In this document: positions 35,498 through 45,775 of the stretch, piece after piece
Layout of the letters: each line of letters begins with the position of its first letter
Position numbering within the stretch: position 1 is the first letter of the stretch
Assembly: GCF_037996645.1 (NCBI RefSeq)
Contig: NZ_JBBMXV010000004.1
Coordinates: 62,001 to 126,000 of the forward strand
Direction of reading: 5' to 3'
Origin: Halalkalicoccus tibetensis
GTDB lineage: Archaea > Halobacteriota > Halobacteria > Halobacteriales > Halalkalicoccaceae
DNA length: 64,000 nt
Made by a program: the position numbers and the translations under genes
Notes under the pieces: generated by a model
What the model saw: only the letters and a program-made list of their open reading frames with translations
Databases searched by the model: none
What the model was told of the DNA's origin: nothing

Positions 35498-35821
35498 ATG
35501 ATCGCTCCGACCCAGCTGCTCGTCCCCGTCGAGTGGTACCTCGTCCTCTCGGCGGGCGTGTTCTGTATCGGCCTGTTCGGCGTGCTGACCCGACGTAACG
35601 CGCTGATGTTCCTGATCAGCGTCGAACTCATGCTCAACGCAGCGAACATCAACTTCGTCGCCTTCTCGCTGCAGTGGGGCAACCTGACCGGACAGACGTT
35701 CGCGCTGTTCGTGATGGCGCTTGCCGCCGCGGAGGTCGCGATCGGGATCGGGATCATCCTCGTCCTCTATCGCAACTTCCGTGGCATCGACGTGACCGAG
35801 GCGACGACGATGAGGTGGTAA
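35498..35821 (+). CDS. nuoK: NADH dehydrogenase-like complex subunit K
   Basis: Protein of 107 residues with three membrane helices and two conserved membrane glutamates (LISVELMLNAANINF and ALAAAEVAIGIGI), part of the proton path. The preceding GGGGTGAGG acts as a plausible ribosome binding site. Confidence 0.95.
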   Translation: MIAPTQLLVPVEWYLVLSAGVFCIGLFGVLTRRNALMFLISVELMLNAANINFVAFSLQWGNLTGQTFALFVMALAAAEVAIGIGIILVLYRNFRGIDVTEATTMRW

Positions 35822-35825
35822 CGAG

Positions 35826-37826
35826 ATGGCATTCGAATACGCACCGTTGATCGCACTGTTCCCGCTCGCATCGTTCGTCATCGCGCTCGCTGCGGGCGAG
35901 TACCTCCCCAAGAAGGGGGCGTTCGTCGGCATGGCCGCGACCGGCGGCTCGCTGCTGCTCTCGATCTGGGCGATGGTCCGGGTCTCGGGCGGCGAGATCT
36001 ACGACGAGACGCTCTACACGTGGGTCGCCGGCGTCGGCGAGGAGACGATCTCGCTGACCTTCGGCCTGCTTTTGGACCCGCTGTCGACGATGATGCTCGT
36101 CATCGTCTCGCTGATCGCCTTCCTCGTCCACATGTTCAGCCTCGGCTACATGAACGACGAGGGCGAGACCGGCCTGCCGCGATACTACGCCGGCCTCGGG
36201 CTGTTCACCTTCAGCATGCTCGCGTTCGTCTTCGCGGACAACCTGCTGATGGCGTTCATGTTCTTCGAGCTCGTGGGGCTGTGCTCGTTCCTGCTGATCG
36301 GCTTCTGGTTCCGCGAGGACGCCCCTCCGAGCGCCGCGAAGAAGGCGTTCCTCGTCACCCGCTTCGGCGACTACTTCTTCCTGATCGGCGTCGTCGGGAT
36401 CCTCGCGACGTTCGGCACCGCACAGTTCGCGGGCGAGGGGGCGTTCCCCCAGCTCGCCCAGGAGGCCATCGAGGGCGGCGAGACGCTGTTCGGCTTCACC
36501 GCCGAGACGTGGATCACGATCCTCGGGCTGTTGGTGCTCGGCGGCGTGATCGGCAAGTCCGCCCAGTTCCCGCTTCACACCTGGCTGCCCGACGCGATGG
36601 AGGGCCCCACGCCGGTCTCGGCGCTGATCCACGCGGCGACAATGGTCGCCGCCGGGGTCTACCTGGTCGCGCGGATGTTCGGCTTCTACGCGCTGAGCCC
36701 GACCGCGCTGGGGATCATCGCCTTCACCGGCGGCTTCACGGCGCTGTTCGCGGCGACGATGGGGGTCGTGAAGGACGACATCAAGCAGGTGCTCGCGTAC
36801 TCGACGATCTCCCAGTACGGCTATATGATGCTCGGGCTGGGGGTTGCGGGCTACGTCGCCGCGACCTTCCACCTGATGACCCACGCGTTCTTCAAGGCGC
36901 TGCTGTTCCTGGGTGCGGGTGCGGTCATCATCGCGATGCACCACGAACAGGACATGTGGCATATGGGCGGGCTGAAGGACGAGATGCCCGTCACCTACTA
37001 CTCGTTCCTCGCGGGCTCGCTCGCGCTCGCGGGGATCATCCCGTTCTCGGGCTTCTGGAGCAAGGACGAGATCCTCTACGACGCGCTGATCGTGGGGCTC
37101 AACGAGCCGATCATGCTCGCCGCCTACGCCATGGGGCTGCTCGCGGTGTTCTTCACCGGCCTCTACACGTTCCGGATGGTCCTGCTGACCTTCCACGGCG
37201 AGCCCAGAAGCGACCACGCCGAACACCCCGTCGCGCTGGGGTGGAACACGAAGATCCCGCTGGCGGTGCTGGGCGTGCTGGCGGCGGTCGCCGGCTTCGT
37301 CAACATGGTGCCGGTCGCGGAGGTGACGGGTGCGGACATCACCTACCTCTCGAACTGGCTCGATAGCGGTCCCGAGGAGCTCGCCTACTCGACGTACACG
37401 GCGACCGCCGCGGAGTTCGCCGGCCTCGAGGCCGCCGAGCTGAGCCCGCTGCTGCCCGGCGTCGTCGCGCTCGCCGTCGCGCTCGCGGGCGCGGGTGTCG
37501 GGGTGTTCCTCTACCGAGGCCCCGAGCCCGAGCGCCACACCGAGAAGCTCGGCGGGGCGAAGGACGTGCTGGTCGCGAACTACTACCAGGACGAGTACCA
37601 GGTCTGGCTCGCCGAAGGCCTGACCCAGCGGACGGCCCGCGCGGCGGACACGTTCGACCAGGGCGTCATCGACGGCGTCGTCAACGGCGCCAGTAGCGTC
37701 AGCCTGCTCGGAAGCGACCGGATCCGCCGGGTCCAGAGCGGGGTCGTCACCAACTACGCGGCGATGATCACGATCGCGCTGGTCGTCCTGCTTGTGGCCT
37801 TCGGCATCTACGGAGGGTGGTTCTGA
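35826..37826 (+). CDS. nuoL: NADH dehydrogenase-like complex subunit L
   Basis: Antiporter-like membrane subunit of 666 residues with about 14-16 helices and the lateral carboxy helix. Visible: FFELVGLCSFLLIGFWF, KSAQFPLHTWLPDAMEGPTPVSALIHAATMVAAGVYL, and FSGFWSKDEIL. It contributes to proton pumping. It is directly followed by nuoM with no gap. Confidence 0.96.
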   Translation: MAFEYAPLIALFPLASFVIALAAGEYLPKKGAFVGMAATGGSLLLSIWAMVRVSGGEIYDETLYTWVAGVGEETISLTFGLLLDPLSTMMLVIVSLIAFLVHMFSLGYMNDEGETGLPRYYAGLGLFTFSMLAFVFADNLLMAFMFFELVGLCSFLLIGFWFREDAPPSAAKKAFLVTRFGDYFFLIGVVGILATFGTAQFAGEGAFPQLAQEAIEGGETLFGFTAETWITILGLLVLGGVIGKSAQFPLHTWLPDAMEGPTPVSALIHAATMVAAGVYLVARMFGFYALSPTALGIIAFTGGFTALFAATMGVVKDDIKQVLAYSTISQYGYMMLGLGVAGYVAATFHLMTHAFFKALLFLGAGAVIIAMHHEQDMWHMGGLKDEMPVTYYSFLAGSLALAGIIPFSGFWSKDEILYDALIVGLNEPIMLAAYAMGLLAVFFTGLYTFRMVLLTFHGEPRSDHAEHPVALGWNTKIPLAVLGVLAAVAGFVNMVPVAEVTGADITYLSNWLDSGPEELAYSTYTATAAEFAGLEAAELSPLLPGVVALAVALAGAGVGVFLYRGPEPERHTEKLGGAKDVLVANYYQDEYQVWLAEGLTQRTARAADTFDQGVIDGVVNGASSVSLLGSDRIRRVQSGVVTNYAAMITIALVVLLVAFGIYGGWF

Positions 37827-39359
37827 ATGTTGATCGAGACACTCATCGCAGTCACGTTCGTCGCGGCGCTCGCCGTCTTCATCACGCCGGAAGCCTACGC
37901 GCCACAGGTCGCGTTCGCACTGAGCCTGCTCCCGCTCGTCGGGAGCCTCTACATGTGGACCGGCTTCGACGCGAGCGGCAACGCCCTGCTCGAAGGCAGC
38001 ACCGTTGCCTTCGAAACACAAACCCAGTGGATCGGCTTCGAACCCTACGCGATCAACTGGCACGTCGGCCTCGACGGCGTGAGCTTCCCGCTTCTCGTCC
38101 TGACGACCGTGCTGGTCCCGCTCGCGATCATGAGCGCGTGGACGCCGATCACCGAGCGGGTCTCGCAGTTCTACGGGCTGATCCTCTTCATGGAGGCGAG
38201 TCTCATCGGCGTGTTCACCGCGCTCGACTTCTTCGTCTGGTTCGTCTTCTGGGAGGCCGTGCTGATCCCGATGTACCTGCTGATCGGCGTCTGGGGCGGT
38301 CCCCGGCGCAAGTACGCCGCGATCAAGTTCTTCGTCTACACGAACGTCGCCTCGCTGGTGATGTTCATCGGCTTCATCGCGCTGGTCTTCGGGCTGGGCG
38401 ATTCGGTGACGAGCTTCGGCATGCCCGAGATCACCCAGGCGCTACATGACGGTGAGCTCGGCGGCTTCGCCGGGCTCACTAGTGACGCGCTCGCGCTCGC
38501 CGCGTTCATCGCGATCTTCTTCGGCTTCGCGGTCAAGGTGCCGATCTTCCCGGTCCACACCTGGCTGCCCGACGCCCACGTCGAGGCCCCGACGCCGGTG
38601 TCGGTGCTGCTTGCGGGCGTCCTCCTGAAGATGGGGACCTACGCGCTGCTTCGGTTCAACTTCACGATGCTCTACGACGTCGCGGCGACGCTCGCGATCC
38701 CGATCGCGGCGCTCGGCGTCTTCAGCGTCATCTACGGCGCGATGCTCGCGCTGGCCCAACAGGACCTCAAGCGCATCGTCGCGTACTCCTCGATCTCCTC
38801 GATGGGCTACGTGATCCTCGGGCTGGTGGCGTTCACAGTGTATGGAATCGGCGGCGCGACCTTCCAGATGGTCGCCCACGGGCTGATCTCGGGGCTGATG
38901 TTCATGGCCGTCGGCGTGATCTACAACGCCACGCACACGCGGATGGTCGGGGACATCTCGGGGATCGCCGACCGGATGCCGATCACCGTCGGGATCCTGA
39001 TCGCCGCTGCCTTCGGCTACATGGGCCTGCCGCTGATGGCCGGCTTCGCCGGGGAGTTCATGATCTTCCTCGGGGCGTTCCAGTCGACCGTCCTGCCCAG
39101 CGCGCCGATCTTCACCGCGATCGCGATGTTCGGCATCGTGATCGTCGCGGGCTACCTGCTCTTCGCGATGCAGCGCACGCTGTTCGGGCAGTTCAGGCTC
39201 GAGACCGACTACGAGGTCACGCGCGCACCGCTACACGACGTCGCGCCGCTGTTCGTCCTGATCGGCCTCATCATCCTGCTGGGGGTCGATCCGGACATCT
39301 TCTTCACCATGATTCAGGACGCCGTTGATCCGATCGTCGAACTGGGGGGTGATGCCTGA
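37827..39359 (+). CDS. nuoM: NADH dehydrogenase-like complex subunit M
   Basis: Antiporter-like subunit of 510 residues with 14 helices. It has the conserved FWEAVLIPMYLLIG with its glutamate, KVPIFPVHTWLPDAHVEAPTPVSVLLAGVLLKMGTYAL, and QQDLKRIVAYSSISSMGY. It shares one base with nuoN (TGATG junction). Confidence 0.96.
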   Translation: MLIETLIAVTFVAALAVFITPEAYAPQVAFALSLLPLVGSLYMWTGFDASGNALLEGSTVAFETQTQWIGFEPYAINWHVGLDGVSFPLLVLTTVLVPLAIMSAWTPITERVSQFYGLILFMEASLIGVFTALDFFVWFVFWEAVLIPMYLLIGVWGGPRRKYAAIKFFVYTNVASLVMFIGFIALVFGLGDSVTSFGMPEITQALHDGELGGFAGLTSDALALAAFIAIFFGFAVKVPIFPVHTWLPDAHVEAPTPVSVLLAGVLLKMGTYALLRFNFTMLYDVAATLAIPIAALGVFSVIYGAMLALAQQDLKRIVAYSSISSMGYVILGLVAFTVYGIGGATFQMVAHGLISGLMFMAVGVIYNATHTRMVGDISGIADRMPITVGILIAAAFGYMGLPLMAGFAGEFMIFLGAFQSTVLPSAPIFTAIAMFGIVIVAGYLLFAMQRTLFGQFRLETDYEVTRAPLHDVAPLFVLIGLIILLGVDPDIFFTMIQDAVDPIVELGGDA

Positions 39360-40867
39360 TGCTGTCGCAGCTACCACAGCCGCTCGTGACTCAGCCCTCG
39401 ACGTGGATCGCGTTGGCGCCGGTCGTCATCCTCGCGACGACGGCGTTCCTGCTGTTCATCGCCGACAGTATCGACCCCAAGGGCTCGAACAACGGCCCGC
39501 TCGCGGCCTTCTCGCTCGTCGGCATCCTCGGCACGCTCGGGGTCACCGTCTGGTACTTCTTCGCCGGCGTGGGCCAGCCGGAGGGGCTCTCCCTGCTCGC
39601 CGACCAGGTGGTCGTCGACGGGATGAGCCTCTTCTTCACGTTCGTCGTCACGAGCGTCGCGGCACTGGTCGTCGTCGGGAGCTACGACTACCTGCACGAC
39701 CAGCCCCACCAGGGCGAGTTCTACTCGCTGATCGTGCTCGCGACGACCGGGATGGCGCTGATGGCCAACGCCAACAGCCTCATCACTGCGTTCATCGCGA
39801 TCGAACTCGCGAGCCTCTCGTCGTTCGCGCTGGTCGCGTTCCTCAAACACAACCGCGGCAGCGTCGAGGCCGGGCTGAAGTACTTCCTGATCGGCGCGCT
39901 TTCGAGCGCGATCCTCGTCTACGGGATCAGCCTCGTCTACGCGACGACGGGCTCGCTGCAGCTCGACGCGGTCGCCGCGGGCGTCGCCGAGACCGACAAC
40001 GTCGGGCTGCTGGGCGTCGGCGTGCTGATGATCGTCGGCGGGGTCGCTTACAAGACCGCCTCGGTGCCGTTCCACTTCTGGGCACCGGAGGCCTACGAGG
40101 GCGCGCCCGCACCCGTGAGCGCGTTCCTCTCCTCGGCGTCGAAGGCCGCCGGCTTCGTGATCGCCTTCCGCGTCTTCGTCGAGGCGTTCCCGCTGGACGT
40201 CGTCGTCGCGCTGGGCATCGACTGGGTGCTGATCTTCCAGGTGCTCGCGGTCGTGACGATGATCGTCGGCAACTTCGCCGCCGCGATGCAGGAGAACGTC
40301 AAGCGGATGCTCGCCTATTCGTCGGTGGGACACGCGGGCTACGTGCTGATCGGGCTCGCCGCGCTCGGCGGCGGGCAGGACTCGCTGGTGATGGGTGCGG
40401 CGATGATGCATCTCCTCGTCTATGGATTCATGAACACCGGCGCGTTCCTGTTCGTCGCGCTCGCGGAGTACCGCGGCATCGGGCGGACTTTCGAGGACTA
40501 CAACGGGATGTGGCGCCAGGCGCCGATCGCGAGCGTCGCGATGACGGTGTTCCTGTTCAGCCTCGCGGGTCTGCCGATCGGGGGCGGCTTCCTCTCGAAA
40601 TACGTCCTCTTCACCGCCGCGGTCGGCGCGGGCGTCTGGTGGCTCGCCGCGGTCGGCGCGCTCACCAGCGCGCTGTCGCTGTTCTACTACTCCCGGCTCG
40701 TGAAGGCGATCTGGATCGAGGACCCGATTCGGGAGTTCGACGTCGCACGCCAGCCCGTCGGGCTCTACGTGGCGATCATCGCCGCCGGCCTGATGACGGT
40801 CGCGCTGCTGCCGGCGTTCCCGGTCGTCGACCTCGCACAGACCGCCGCGGCCTCGCTGCTCGCCTGA
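39359..40867 (+). CDS. nuoN: NADH dehydrogenase-like complex subunit N
   Basis: Antiporter-like subunit of 502 residues, last gene of the operon. Elements: IELASLSSFALVAFLKH, YKTASVPFHFWAPEAYEGAPAPVSAFLSSASKAAGF, QENVKRMLAYSSVGHAGY. A pyrimidine-rich CTTCCGTCCCTTCTCCC just after the stop could serve as a terminator. Confidence 0.96.
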   Translation: MLSQLPQPLVTQPSTWIALAPVVILATTAFLLFIADSIDPKGSNNGPLAAFSLVGILGTLGVTVWYFFAGVGQPEGLSLLADQVVVDGMSLFFTFVVTSVAALVVVGSYDYLHDQPHQGEFYSLIVLATTGMALMANANSLITAFIAIELASLSSFALVAFLKHNRGSVEAGLKYFLIGALSSAILVYGISLVYATTGSLQLDAVAAGVAETDNVGLLGVGVLMIVGGVAYKTASVPFHFWAPEAYEGAPAPVSAFLSSASKAAGFVIAFRVFVEAFPLDVVVALGIDWVLIFQVLAVVTMIVGNFAAAMQENVKRMLAYSSVGHAGYVLIGLAALGGGQDSLVMGAAMMHLLVYGFMNTGAFLFVALAEYRGIGRTFEDYNGMWRQAPIASVAMTVFLFSLAGLPIGGGFLSKYVLFTAAVGAGVWWLAAVGALTSALSLFYYSRLVKAIWIEDPIREFDVARQPVGLYVAIIAAGLMTVALLPAFPVVDLAQTAAASLLA

Positions 40868-40960
40868 CGGCTTCCGTCCCTTCTCCCGACGCCCGCTCGT
40901 GATGATCACGTTCGTTCGAGACGGTAGGCTTTAGCGCGTCCGTGGGCTACCGACTCACAT

Positions 40961-42439
40961 ATGGCGTCTCGACTGCTCCTCGGATGTGGCGCCGGGACCG
41001 TCGGCCACGCGCTGATCGATCTCGCGAAGGAGCAGGCGGTCGGGGTCCACGTCGTGACGCTCGATCCCGAACAGCGGGAGTTCCCGCAACGAGACGTGAC
41101 GATCACGGCCGCGGATCCGGCCGACGAGTCGGTGCTCTCGAACGTCCGTACGGAGGTCTCGAGCGTCTTCATCGGGACCGGCTCGCCCGAACGGAACGTC
41201 GCGATCGCGCGGGCGGCGAGCGAGATCTTCGCGGGGCTGCCGATCGTCGCTTACACCGGCCACGACCCGACCGAGGCGGAGCGCGAGGCGCTCGAGGAAC
41301 TGGTCGAAACGGTCCTCGACCCGACGAGCGCTCTCCGCGAGCACGCCGCCGAAACAGTTACCGGCTACGCCCCCGAGCACGCGCGCCACCTCCGGTCGCT
41401 GCTCGCGGGGATCGACGGGGAGCTCGGCGTGATGCTCCACGACAACCCCGACCCCGACGCGATCGCGAGCGGGATCGCCCTCGCGACGCTCGCCCGCTCC
41501 GTCGGGGCCGAGGCCGGCGCGTACTACTTCGGGGACATCTCCCATCAGGAGAACCGCGCGCTGGTCAACGTCCTCGACCTCGAGCTCACCCGGCTCAAGG
41601 ATCCCGAAGTGATCGAGCGGTTCGACGCGATCGCGCTGGTCGATCACTCCCTTCCCGGCGTGAACGACCCGCTCCCGGAGGACACCCCGATAGACGTCGT
41701 CATCGATCACCACCCCTCGCCGGGGCCGGTCGAGGCCCGCCATCTCGACGTCAGAAGCGACGTCGGTTCGACGAGCACGATGCTCGTCGAGTACTTCGAC
41801 GCGCTCGGGCTCGAGCCAAACGAGGAGCTCGCGACCGCCCTCCTCTTCGGGATCCGGACCGATACTGACGACTTCTCGCGGGGGGTCTCCTCGCTCGACT
41901 TCGAGTCGGCGGCGTTCCTGCTCCCGCTGGTCGACGCGGGCGTCCTCGATCAGGTCGAACGACCCACGGTCAGCTCGGAGACCTTCGAGACGCTCGCCCG
42001 CGCGATCCGTAACAGCCGCGTCGAGAAGGGCGTCTGTACGACCTGCATCGGCCGTCTTCGGGACCGGGACGCCCTCGCCCAGGCGGCCGACCGCCTGCTC
42101 GGCATGGAGGGCGTCACCGCGTCGCTCGTCTACGGCTTCACCGACGGAACCGTCTACATCTCCGCGCGGGCGCGCGGCCCCGACCTCGACATCGGCGAGA
42201 CGCTGCGCGACGCGTTCGACCAGATCGGGAGCGCGGGCGGTCACGCGGGGATGGCGGGCGCGCAGATCCCGCTCGGCTTCCTCGGCGAGGAGGGCGAGGA
42301 CAACGAGGAGCTGCTCACCGAGATCGTTCAGGGAGTGATCGACGGGCGTTTCTTCGAGACGCTTTCGGCCCGGAACGCCGGCGGTTCCCGACCGTCCGAC
42401 GACCCGAGCGACTGGTACCCGACGCCTCGGCGCCGGTAG
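40961..42439 (+). CDS. DHH family phosphoesterase with N-terminal Rossmann-like domain
   Basis: Protein of 492 residues. The first 120 residues resemble a TrkA-N/Rossmann domain (LLLGCGAGTVGHALIDLAKE). The middle is a DHH domain with LHDNPDPDAIASGIAL, VDHSLPG and IDHHPSPGP, and a DHHA1 domain ends near GSAGGHAGMAGAQIP. These residues bind two metal ions. Related archaeal enzymes cleave cyclic dinucleotides, oligonucleotides or pyrophosphate; the substrate is not evident. ATG 40961 follows a TATA-like CTTTAG about 30 bases upstream. Confidence 0.88.
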   Translation: MASRLLLGCGAGTVGHALIDLAKEQAVGVHVVTLDPEQREFPQRDVTITAADPADESVLSNVRTEVSSVFIGTGSPERNVAIARAASEIFAGLPIVAYTGHDPTEAEREALEELVETVLDPTSALREHAAETVTGYAPEHARHLRSLLAGIDGELGVMLHDNPDPDAIASGIALATLARSVGAEAGAYYFGDISHQENRALVNVLDLELTRLKDPEVIERFDAIALVDHSLPGVNDPLPEDTPIDVVIDHHPSPGPVEARHLDVRSDVGSTSTMLVEYFDALGLEPNEELATALLFGIRTDTDDFSRGVSSLDFESAAFLLPLVDAGVLDQVERPTVSSETFETLARAIRNSRVEKGVCTTCIGRLRDRDALAQAADRLLGMEGVTASLVYGFTDGTVYISARARGPDLDIGETLRDAFDQIGSAGGHAGMAGAQIPLGFLGEEGEDNEELLTEIVQGVIDGRFFETLSARNAGGSRPSDDPSDWYPTPRRR

Positions 42440-42475
42440 CGTGAAGCTTTTGCGAACCGCCACCCTGGGTGGGGC

Positions 42476-43273
42476 ATGAACGTAGGCGTCACCGACGGGA
42501 AACCGCGCGTCAACGAGTACATGACCCGCGACGTGGTGACGGTCTCGCCCGACGCCTCGGTCGGGAAGGTGGCCACGCGGATCGCCGAGAGCGACGAACA
42601 CAGCGGCTTTCCCGTCTGTGAGGGTCGGCGCGTCGAGGGGTTCGTCAGCGCCCGCGACCTGCTGCTCGCGAACGACGGCGAGCCGATCTTCAAGGTGATG
42701 AGCACGGACCTCGTCGTCGCCCACCCCCGGATGAAGGTGACCGACGCCGCCCGGGTCATCCTCCGGTCGGGCATCCAGAAGCTCCCGGTCGTCGACGACG
42801 CGGGCAACCTCGTCGGGATCATCTCGAACGCCGACGTGATCCGCAGCCAGATCGAGCGCGCCACCCCCGAGAAGGTCGGCAAGCTGATCCGCACCCTCGA
42901 GAGCATCCACGACATCTCCGTGAGCGAACAGCGCCGCACCGTCCCGCTCTCGAACCTCGTCCCGACCCAGGGGAAGGTCTACGCCGACGAACTCGAAGGC
43001 CGGCGCTACGAGCTCGAACACGGGCTCGCCGAGCCGCTGGTCGTGATCGACGTCGACGGCCGGCTCCTGCTCGCCGACGGCCACCACCGGGTCATGGCCG
43101 CCGACAGGCTCGACATCGGGGAGATGGACGCCTACGTGATCGTCATCGACGAGGAGCTCGAACTCGGAATGGAGCGGACCGCCCGCAAGGAGGGGCTCTC
43201 CTCGATCGACGACATCGCGGTGGTCGATTACGCGCGCCACCCGTTGGTCGAGACGACCGAACGGCTCCAGTGA
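42476..43273 (+). CDS. CBS-domain protein fused to ParB/SerK-like domain
   Basis: Protein of 265 residues. Two CBS domains (about 12-130) begin with VNEYMTRDVVTVSPDASVGKVA and FKVMSTDLVVAHPRMKVTDAA. The carboxy part (about 155-265) is a ParB/sulfiredoxin-like fold with VPLSNLVPTQGKVYADEL and LLLADGHHRVMAA. The same architecture class includes the ADP-dependent free serine kinase SerK of Thermococcus. Kinase activity is plausible, but a regulator of unknown activity is equally possible. CBS domains suggest nucleotide sensing. Confidence 0.82.
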   Translation: MNVGVTDGKPRVNEYMTRDVVTVSPDASVGKVATRIAESDEHSGFPVCEGRRVEGFVSARDLLLANDGEPIFKVMSTDLVVAHPRMKVTDAARVILRSGIQKLPVVDDAGNLVGIISNADVIRSQIERATPEKVGKLIRTLESIHDISVSEQRRTVPLSNLVPTQGKVYADELEGRRYELEHGLAEPLVVIDVDGRLLLADGHHRVMAADRLDIGEMDAYVIVIDEELELGMERTARKEGLSSIDDIAVVDYARHPLVETTERLQ

Positions 43274-43274
43274 C

Positions 43275-43418
43275 TCACCCCGATCGACCGATCAGAGCAC
43301 CGTCGGCGGGGCGGTCAGTCTTCACCTCCATCTCGCCGAGCTGGATACAGTTCAGACAGGGCACGGTTCGGAGCGGCTCGCCGCAATGCTGGCAACACCA
43401 GTCGGGATAGCGGACCAT
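43275..43418 (-). CDS. Tiny zinc-binding protein
   Basis: Open frame of 47 codons starting at ATG 43418 (MVRYPDWCCQHCGEPL, then VPCLNCIQLGEMEVKT). CxxC pairs 12-13 residues apart make a short zinc ribbon. A clear TATA-like TTTATATAA lies about 30-35 bases upstream on the minus strand in an otherwise AT-rich gap, which supports expression. Function unknown. Confidence 0.6.
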   Translation of the reverse strand: MVRYPDWCCQHCGEPLRTVPCLNCIQLGEMEVKTDRPADGALIGRSG

Positions 43419-43427
43419 GAGTTACGT

Positions 43428-43512
43428 CAGACATATGTATTTCTACTTATATAAATTTTAACCAAAATATCCCAAAAAAATACGCCGGCTCGCCCGGAAT
43501 CCTTAATGGTCG
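43428..43512. promoter_or_regulatory. AT-rich divergent promoter region
   Basis: An AT-rich block between the tiny zinc protein and the methylmalonyl-CoA mutase gene. The minus-strand TTTATATAAG (about 43447-43456) fits the zinc-protein gene. CCTTAATGG at 43501-43509 is about 25 bp before the mutase ATG and fits a leaderless mutase transcript. The run of seven A near 43484 is unusual for this genome. Confidence 0.5.
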
Positions 43513-43530
43513 TCCCGGCAAAATCGGGGT

Positions 43531-45237
<1,707 letters not shown>

Positions 45238-45300
45238 CCACCCTCTTGTGTCCGTCAGATGAGAGATACCGTGTACGGTTTTGTGCCTCCCGAACGGAGG

Positions 45301-45308
45301 GGAGGTGA
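45301..45308 (+). promoter_or_regulatory. Strong ribosome binding site before the GlcG-like gene
   Basis: GGAGGTGA, an excellent match to the 3' end of archaeal 16S rRNA, ends six bases before ATG 45315. A small CCTCC-CGAAC-GGAGG stem (about 45287-45301) lies directly upstream and could influence access. It shows that this gene has a leader, unlike many here. Confidence 0.6.
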
Positions 45309-45314
45309 GAAACC

Positions 45315-45725
45315 ATGAACGACATCGAACTCGGGGCGGCGACGAACGTGATCGAGGCGGCGGAGGCGAAGGCCGAGGAGATCGACGTTCCGATGTGTAT
45401 CGCCGTCGTCGACCGCGGAGCGAACCTCGTCGCCTTCCATCGGATGGACGGGGCGATGCTCGCGAGCGTCGACATCGCCCAGGGGAAGGCCTACACCGCG
45501 GTCGGCCTCCGGATGCCGACGGACGAGCTGGCGGCCGAGGCCCAGCCGGGCGAGTCGCTGTTCGGGGTCGAGGCGACCAACGACGGCCGGATCGTCGTCT
45601 TCGGGGGCGGGTTCCCGCTCCGGTCCGACGGGGAGATCGTCGGCGGTATCGGCGTCAGCGGCGGAGTCGTCGACGAGGACATGGCGGTCGCGGAGGCCGG
45701 CGTCGAGGCGTTCGAGGAGGAGTAA
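45315..45725 (+). CDS. GlcG/HbpS family protein
   Basis: Protein of 136 residues of the GlcG/HbpS family (haem-degrading or corrinoid-associated fold). Features: AKAEEIDVPMCIAVVDRGANLVAFHRMDGAMLASVDIAQGKAYTAV and GGGFPLRSDGEIVGGIGVSGG. It follows the B12-dependent mutase by 77 bp; family members are also seen next to cobalamin enzymes, so a cofactor-related role is possible. Confidence 0.85.
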   Translation: MNDIELGAATNVIEAAEAKAEEIDVPMCIAVVDRGANLVAFHRMDGAMLASVDIAQGKAYTAVGLRMPTDELAAEAQPGESLFGVEATNDGRIVVFGGGFPLRSDGEIVGGIGVSGGVVDEDMAVAEAGVEAFEEE

Positions 45726-45743
45726 CCGCCCGACGAAAACGTA

Positions 45744-45760
45744 TATCACGATTTGTGATA
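45744..45760. promoter_or_regulatory. Inverted repeat before the acyl-CoA synthetase gene
   Basis: TATCAC-GATTT-GTGATA is a perfect six-base inverted repeat with a five-base spacer, overlapping a TATA-like GTATAT and ending 15 bases before ATG 45776. Likely an operator, perhaps for an acyl-CoA-responsive repressor; the regulator is unknown. Confidence 0.5.
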
Positions 45761-45775
45761 AACGTTCGTCGAGGT

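Noticed and set aside
35754-38063. Minus-strand open frame of 769 codons across nuoK-nuoL-nuoM
   Set aside because: Shadow of high-GC codon bias; the translation is rich in Arg, His, Glu and Asp without domains, and the plus strand holds clear nuo genes.
40955-43240. Minus-strand frame of 761 codons opposite the DHH and CBS-ParB genes
   Set aside because: No domains and mirror codon bias of the plus-strand genes.
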